A stretch of 8,433 nt of DNA. Source: CAYGTK01 sp964352775. Its GTDB lineage: Bacteria > Bacteroidota > Bacteroidia > Chitinophagales > CAIOSU01. Both the position numbers and the translations under genes were made by a program. A model generated the notes under the pieces. That model did no database searches and was not told the origin of the DNA. It saw nothing but the letters and a program-made list of their open reading frames with translations. The stretch is from contig CAYGTK010000181.1 in assembly GCA_964352775.1 (NCBI GenBank), forward strand, positions 1 to 8,433, written 5' to 3'. Below are positions 5,394 through 8,433 of this stretch, piece by piece (within the stretch, counting starts at the first letter, position 1; every line of letters begins with the position of its first letter).

Positions 5394-5463
5394 AAAGCAA
5401 AACAACCGAGCGCCAAATCCCGACCCCAAAAGAGGGTTTTGGCGGTTGGTGGTGTGCGGCGGC
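5394..5463 (+). repeat. dispersed repeat F1, copy 2
   Basis: This is the same orientation as copy 1, with 64 of 70 bases identical. CGCCAAA (5411-5417) pairs with TTTGGCG (5438-5444). Like copy 3 it is followed by GGAAATT, so the element probably extends a few bases beyond the aligned core. Confidence 0.75.
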
Positions 5464-5589
5464 GGAAATTTAAAATAAGCGTAGGTCACTCAGAGGTCCT
5501 AGAAGAGTGCGGTGCGGCAAAGAGTACATAGTTCATCGCTCGGCACACCATACTTCGACTGCTTTGCGCTCAGCATGACGCCTCGCAAA

Positions 5590-5622
5590 TACTGCTGACT
5601 GGCTACTGCTAACTGGCTACTG
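5590..5622 (-). repeat. 14-bp tandem repeat containing the recF stop codon
   Basis: On the minus strand CAGTAGCCAGTTAG (5622-5609) is followed by CAGTAGCCAGTCAG (5608-5595) and a partial CAGTA (5594-5590). The TAG stop of recF comes from the one base that differs between the two units. In the second unit the same triplet is CAG. Confidence 0.7.
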
Positions 5623-6709
5623 TCACCTCTCCATCTTCTACCCGATACACCACTACATTATCCAACCTATCAGCAAATGCCTCGCGTATACGGTCTTCAC
5701 GGGTATCGGTGATGAACACTTGGCCCATCTCGGTAGTCTGTAGAAATTGGAGTAGGTTGGCGCTACGCTGCGCATCTAGCTTATCAAAAATATCGTCAAG
5801 CAGTAGGATGGGGGCAGTGCCTTTGGTTTCTTTCAGTAGGGCAAACTCGGCAAGCTTCAAAGCTATCAGGAAACTTTTCTGCTGCCCTTGTGAACTAAAG
5901 CGTTTCACCTTCTGCTCATCCATGTCGAATTTAATATCGTCGCGGTGAATGCCCACGCTGGTGTAGCGGAGGATGCGGTCGCGTTCCAAACTTTCGGCCA
6001 GTAGCTCGGCAAAGGGAGTGTGGTTCAACTTGCTGTCGTATTCCAATTTCACTTCTTCCATCTCCCCACTAATGGTATTGTAATATTGGTTGAAGTAAGG
6101 AGTGAATTGCTCCAGCACCGCAACACGCTTATCATATAAAGCCGTACCTAGCGGAACAAGGCGTTGCGTATAAATGTCAAGCAAGGGAAGGTCAACAAAG
6201 TCAGTTTCAGCAAATCGTTTCAGCAGGGCATTGCGCTGCTCAATTATGCGCATGTATTGCTGTAACTGCTGCAGGTAGGTGTTATCGGTCTGGGCAATGA
6301 AGGCGTCAAGAAATCTACGGCGCTCTTCGCTTCCACCAGTTATCAGGGTGCTATCGTCAGGGGTAACCATAACCACAGGCAGTTTACCAATGTGGTCGGC
6401 TAGTTTATCGTAGCGCACATCATCCCAAAAGAGTTCTTTCTTACGGTCTTTCTGTTTTTGATAAGCCACGCGAACGGTGTGGTCGTCAAAATTTCCTTTC
6501 ACCATAAAGAACTGCTCGCCGTGCCGAACGTTATAACCATCTACCGCATGAAAATAGCTTTTGGCCATACACAGGTAGTAGATGGCATCGAGCAAGTTTG
6601 TCTTGCCAACACCATTGGGCCCAGTAAAGCAATGGATGGGCTGCGAGAAGGTGAGTTTCAACTGCTCGTAGTTCTTAAAATTGGCTAAAGAAAGCTGTTG
6701 TAGAAACAC
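5609..6709 (-). CDS. recF: DNA replication/repair protein RecF
   Basis: RecF is an SMC-like ATPase that, with RecO and RecR, helps load RecA at single-strand gaps during recombinational repair and fork restart. It is cytoplasmic and DNA-bound. The 366-residue protein is complete. The N-terminal LSLANFKNYEQLKLTF leads into Walker A GPNGVGKT at 30-37. The family motif DDSTLITGGSEERRRFLD is at about 118-135, the ABC signature FSSQGQQKS at 281-289, and Walker B with D-loop ILLLDDIFDKLD at 301-312. TDTRED near 344-349 is the switch region. It starts with GTG at 6709-6707. The canonical RecF N-terminus begins exactly there and no suitable ATG is near. It is divergent from pdhA with 50 bases between the starts. 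Its last codons and stop are formed by a 14-bp tandem repeat, so the extreme C-terminus may differ between strains. Confidence 0.95.
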   Translation of the reverse strand: MFLQQLSLANFKNYEQLKLTFSQPIHCFTGPNGVGKTNLLDAIYYLCMAKSYFHAVDGYNVRHGEQFFMVKGNFDDHTVRVAYQKQKDRKKELFWDDVRYDKLADHIGKLPVVMVTPDDSTLITGGSEERRRFLDAFIAQTDNTYLQQLQQYMRIIEQRNALLKRFAETDFVDLPLLDIYTQRLVPLGTALYDKRVAVLEQFTPYFNQYYNTISGEMEEVKLEYDSKLNHTPFAELLAESLERDRILRYTSVGIHRDDIKFDMDEQKVKRFSSQGQQKSFLIALKLAEFALLKETKGTAPILLLDDIFDKLDAQRSANLLQFLQTTEMGQVFITDTREDRIREAFADRLDNVVVYRVEDGEVTVAS

Positions 6710-6733
6710 GTGCGGTGGAAGCTAAATTTTTGA

Positions 6734-6741
6734 TAATTTTG
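6734..6741 (+). promoter_or_regulatory. candidate -7 box for pdhA
   Basis: TAATTTTG fits the Bacteroidota TAnnTTTG box and lies 18 bases before the pdhA ATG at 6760. No good TTTG is seen at the expected upstream distance, so the call rests on one box in an AT-rich spacer between the divergent recF and pdhA starts. Confidence 0.4.
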
Positions 6742-6759
6742 ACACAAATAAAGAGCGAT

Positions 6760-7755
6760 ATGGCTGTAGCAAAAATAACAAAAGCGACCTACTTACAGTG
6801 GTACGAGCAAATGCTGTTATTACGACGTTTTGAGGAGAAGGCAGGCATGCTATATGGACAACAGAAGATCCGTGGATTTTGTCACCTATATATAGGTCAA
6901 GAGGCTGTTGCAGCAGGTACTATAAGTGCTACTAGGCAGAGCGACCCTATTATTACTGCCTATCGCGATCATGGTTTGGCTTTAGCTAAGGGTATTCCCG
7001 CTAATGCTTGTATGGCCGAGCTTTTTGGTAAAGAAACAGGCTGTACCAAGGGTAAAGGTGGATCGATGCACTTTTTTAGTAAGGAACATAGCTTTTATGG
7101 TGGGCACGGTATAGTAGGTGCTCAAATTCCATTAGGTGCGGGTATTGCCTTTGCTGATAAGTATAAAGGCAATGATAATGTGACCATCTGCTTTTTTGGT
7201 GATGGTGCTGCCCGTCAAGGGGCTTTGTATGAAACTTTTAATATGGCCATGACTTGGAAGCTACCTGTAGTATTTGTGGTAGAGAATAACGGTTACGCCA
7301 TGGGTACATCGGTAGAGCGAACCAGTAATGTAACGGAACTACACCAAGTGGGTGATGCTTTTGATATGCCTAATGAGGCTGTGAATGGTATGAATGTAGA
7401 AGAAGTACACAAGAAAATGGGCAAGGCTGTAGAGCATTGCCGCAAGGGCAACGGACCATACTATTTGGAGATGAAAACCTACCGCTTCAAAGGCCATAGC
7501 ATGAGCGACCCAGCTAAGTATCGAACAAAAGAAGAGGTGGAATCGTATAAGGCGCAAGATCCGATAGAGCAGGTAAAGGCTACTTTATTAAAGAAAAAGT
7601 ATGCTACAGAGGAAGCAATAGCCGAAATAAATAGGAAAATAAAGGATATTGTTGAAGAAGCTGTTACCTTTGCCGATCAATCGGAATACCCTGATTCGTC
7701 AGAGTTATATACCGATATGTATGTACAAGAAGATTACCCGTTCATAACGCATTAA
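6760..7755 (+). CDS. pdhA: pyruvate dehydrogenase E1 component, alpha subunit
   Basis: The alpha subunit of the TPP-dependent E1 enzyme decarboxylates pyruvate and passes the acetyl group to lipoyl-E2, giving acetyl-CoA. The 331-residue protein is complete. RRFEEKAGMLYGQQKIRGFCHLYIGQEA lies at about 22-49, followed by TAYRDHG at 67-72 and the GKGGSMH segment at 98-104. The TPP-binding motif begins at Gly147-Asp-Gly and ends at Asn176-Asn177. YRFKGHSMSDP at 241-251 is the conserved loop that is phosphorylated in eukaryotic homologues. These motifs favour pyruvate over branched-chain oxoacids, though acetoin or branched-chain enzymes are close relatives. A GTG at 6715 in frame would add 15 residues through the promoter-like spacer. 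ATG 6760 is preferred because the family N-terminus starts there. E1-beta and E2 are not next to it. It is followed one base later by a TPR gene, suggesting co-transcription. Confidence 0.93.
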   Translation: MAVAKITKATYLQWYEQMLLLRRFEEKAGMLYGQQKIRGFCHLYIGQEAVAAGTISATRQSDPIITAYRDHGLALAKGIPANACMAELFGKETGCTKGKGGSMHFFSKEHSFYGGHGIVGAQIPLGAGIAFADKYKGNDNVTICFFGDGAARQGALYETFNMAMTWKLPVVFVVENNGYAMGTSVERTSNVTELHQVGDAFDMPNEAVNGMNVEEVHKKMGKAVEHCRKGNGPYYLEMKTYRFKGHSMSDPAKYRTKEEVESYKAQDPIEQVKATLLKKKYATEEAIAEINRKIKDIVEEAVTFADQSEYPDSSELYTDMYVQEDYPFITH

Positions 7756-7756
7756 A

Positions 7757-8431
7757 ATGGCAGAACAGAATACAAACGACCAAGAATTTTTTGAAAAGGC
7801 AACTAGCTGGTTCGAAGAGAATAAGAATGTTGTTAATATCGGCTTAACGGTATTGGCAGTAGTTATAGCTGGATACTTTTACTATGCTAACTTCTACATG
7901 CCAGGCAAAGTAGCCGAGGTAGAAGAAACGTTTCATAAAACAGAACGCTTATTCGCTATTGATTCATTCAGCGTTGCCTTGAACGGTAAACCTGCAAGTG
8001 GAATAAATGAAGCTATACCTGGTTTCTTAAAAATAGCTGATAATTATGGCATGACCAAGCAAGGTAAATTGTCTAAGTACTACGCTGGTATCTGTTACTT
8101 GCAACTAGGTCAATTCAACGAAGCCATTGAGCAATTGAAAGCATATGGTGGCGATGATGTTATCGTTATGGGAATGGCCTACGGTGCTATTGGCGATGCT
8201 AACATGGAATTGGGTAATACCGATGATGCTATTAGCTTTTACAAGAAAGCAGCTGCTCACAAACCAGATGAGTTCACTTCACCTATGTTCTTAATGAAAG
8301 CTGCTCAAGCTTTGGAGATAAAAGGTGATGATGCTGGTGCATTGGCTTTGTACAAGCAAATTAAGCGTGATTACCCACGTTCTACCCAAGGTCAGCAAAT
8401 TGAGACGTACATCGCAAGAGTGAACGGCTAA
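7757..8431 (+). CDS. membrane-anchored tetratricopeptide repeat protein
   Basis: A 224-residue protein with a short polar cytoplasmic N-terminus, one membrane segment at about residues 25-44 (VVNIGLTVLAVVIAGYFYYA), and a TPR-like domain beyond the membrane. Helical repeats are visible at about 105-131 (YYAGICYLQLGQFNEAIEQLK), 137-167 (AYGAIGDANMELGNTDDAISFYKKA) and 175-207 (FLMKAAQALEIKGDDAGALALYKQI), the usual G-x3-EAI spacing of TPR motifs. The architecture resembles YfgM-like ancillary envelope proteins. It probably serves as a protein-interaction scaffold at the inner membrane, and its partner is not shown by the sequence. In other Bacteroidota, as I recall, a similar TPR gene lies near recF and upstream of ribH. 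Here pdhA sits between recF and it. The start is one base after the pdhA stop, and its own stop overlaps a following ATG. Confidence 0.85.
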   Translation: MAEQNTNDQEFFEKATSWFEENKNVVNIGLTVLAVVIAGYFYYANFYMPGKVAEVEETFHKTERLFAIDSFSVALNGKPASGINEAIPGFLKIADNYGMTKQGKLSKYYAGICYLQLGQFNEAIEQLKAYGGDDVIVMGMAYGAIGDANMELGNTDDAISFYKKAAAHKPDEFTSPMFLMKAAQALEIKGDDAGALALYKQIKRDYPRSTQGQQIETYIARVNG

Positions 8432-8433
8432 TG
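8431..8433 (+). CDS. possible start codon of the next gene (truncated by the window edge)
   Basis: The TPR gene ends TAATG, so its stop shares one base with an ATG at 8431-8433, a typical translationally coupled junction. Only the start codon is visible. From remembered gene order in Bacteroidota the next gene could be ribH (lumazine synthase), but nothing in the window shows this. Confidence 0.35.

Larger units (their letters stand above)
5236..5608. other. intergenic region between recF and the nuclease-like gene
   Basis: These 373 bases have no convincing gene. They hold the promoter of the nuclease-like gene (5253-5283), F2 copy B (5316-5375), F1 copy 2 (5394-5463), and a stretch of no recognised content (5464-5550). 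They also hold CTTCGACTGCTTTGCGCTCA-like sequence at about 5553-5578, reminiscent of a short repeat found in many bacteria, and the 14-bp tandem units running into recF. No hairpin with a T-run is seen behind recF. Confidence 0.6.

Noticed and set aside
4147..5463. CRISPR array or classic insertion sequence
   Set aside because: There are only two direct copies here, 1.25 kb apart, with a gene between them and no regular spacers. No transposase and no terminal inverted repeats are seen.

Overview
The window looks like a piece of a draft or metagenome-derived genome from the phylum Bacteroidota. Three things point there. The gene families match: a Bacteroidota-type RecF/TPR neighbourhood, a GreA/GreB-like small protein of a kind common in that phylum, and an E1-alpha pyruvate dehydrogenase of about 331 residues. 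The starts lack convincing Shine-Dalgarno sequences, and there are promoter candidates of the TTTG/TAnnTTTG type. A run of 10 N at 3943-3952 shows a scaffold join. I cannot name a genus.

Layout. Bases 1-342 hold no confident gene. They carry one copy each of two dispersed repeat families, named F1 and F2 here, and two perfect 8-bp hairpins. At 343-1308 (minus) lies an ADP-heptose epimerase (hldD) for LPS core sugar synthesis. It is divergent from a ClpP-family protease subunit with an unusual N-terminus (1420-2025, plus). A strong intrinsic terminator (2046-2084) separates clpP by only a few bases from a small GreA/GreB-like protein (2091-2555, plus). Convergent to that is a sodium/proline symporter, putP (2583-4090, minus). 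Its frame is broken twice: once at the N gap and once at a G4 run. Both breaks look like assembly or sequencing errors. Collapsing the 9-bp overlap across the gap and removing one base gives a 495-residue protein of normal family length.

Bases 4091-5608 are the accessory part. An AT-rich gene for a protein I do not recognise (4342-5235, minus) has residues arranged like a PD-(D/E)XK-type nuclease core with a Q-S-K motif. It carries its own Bacteroidota-type promoter and is bracketed by two direct copies of F1 that match at 64 of 70 bases. This is the best candidate for a little-described, possibly mobile and possibly defensive function, but that is inference. Bases 5236-5608 also hold the second copy of F2.

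The right end is housekeeping again. recF (5609-6709, minus, GTG start) is divergent from pdhA (6760-7755, plus). pdhA is followed one base later by a membrane-anchored TPR protein (7757-8431). The TAA stop of that gene overlaps an ATG at the very end of the window (TAATG), so the operon probably continues.

The genes do not form one pathway. They are housekeeping functions (envelope sugar, proteolysis, transcription-related, solute uptake, DNA repair, central carbon metabolism) interrupted by one AT-rich, repeat-bracketed insertion. Several minus-strand genes end inside short degenerate repeats.
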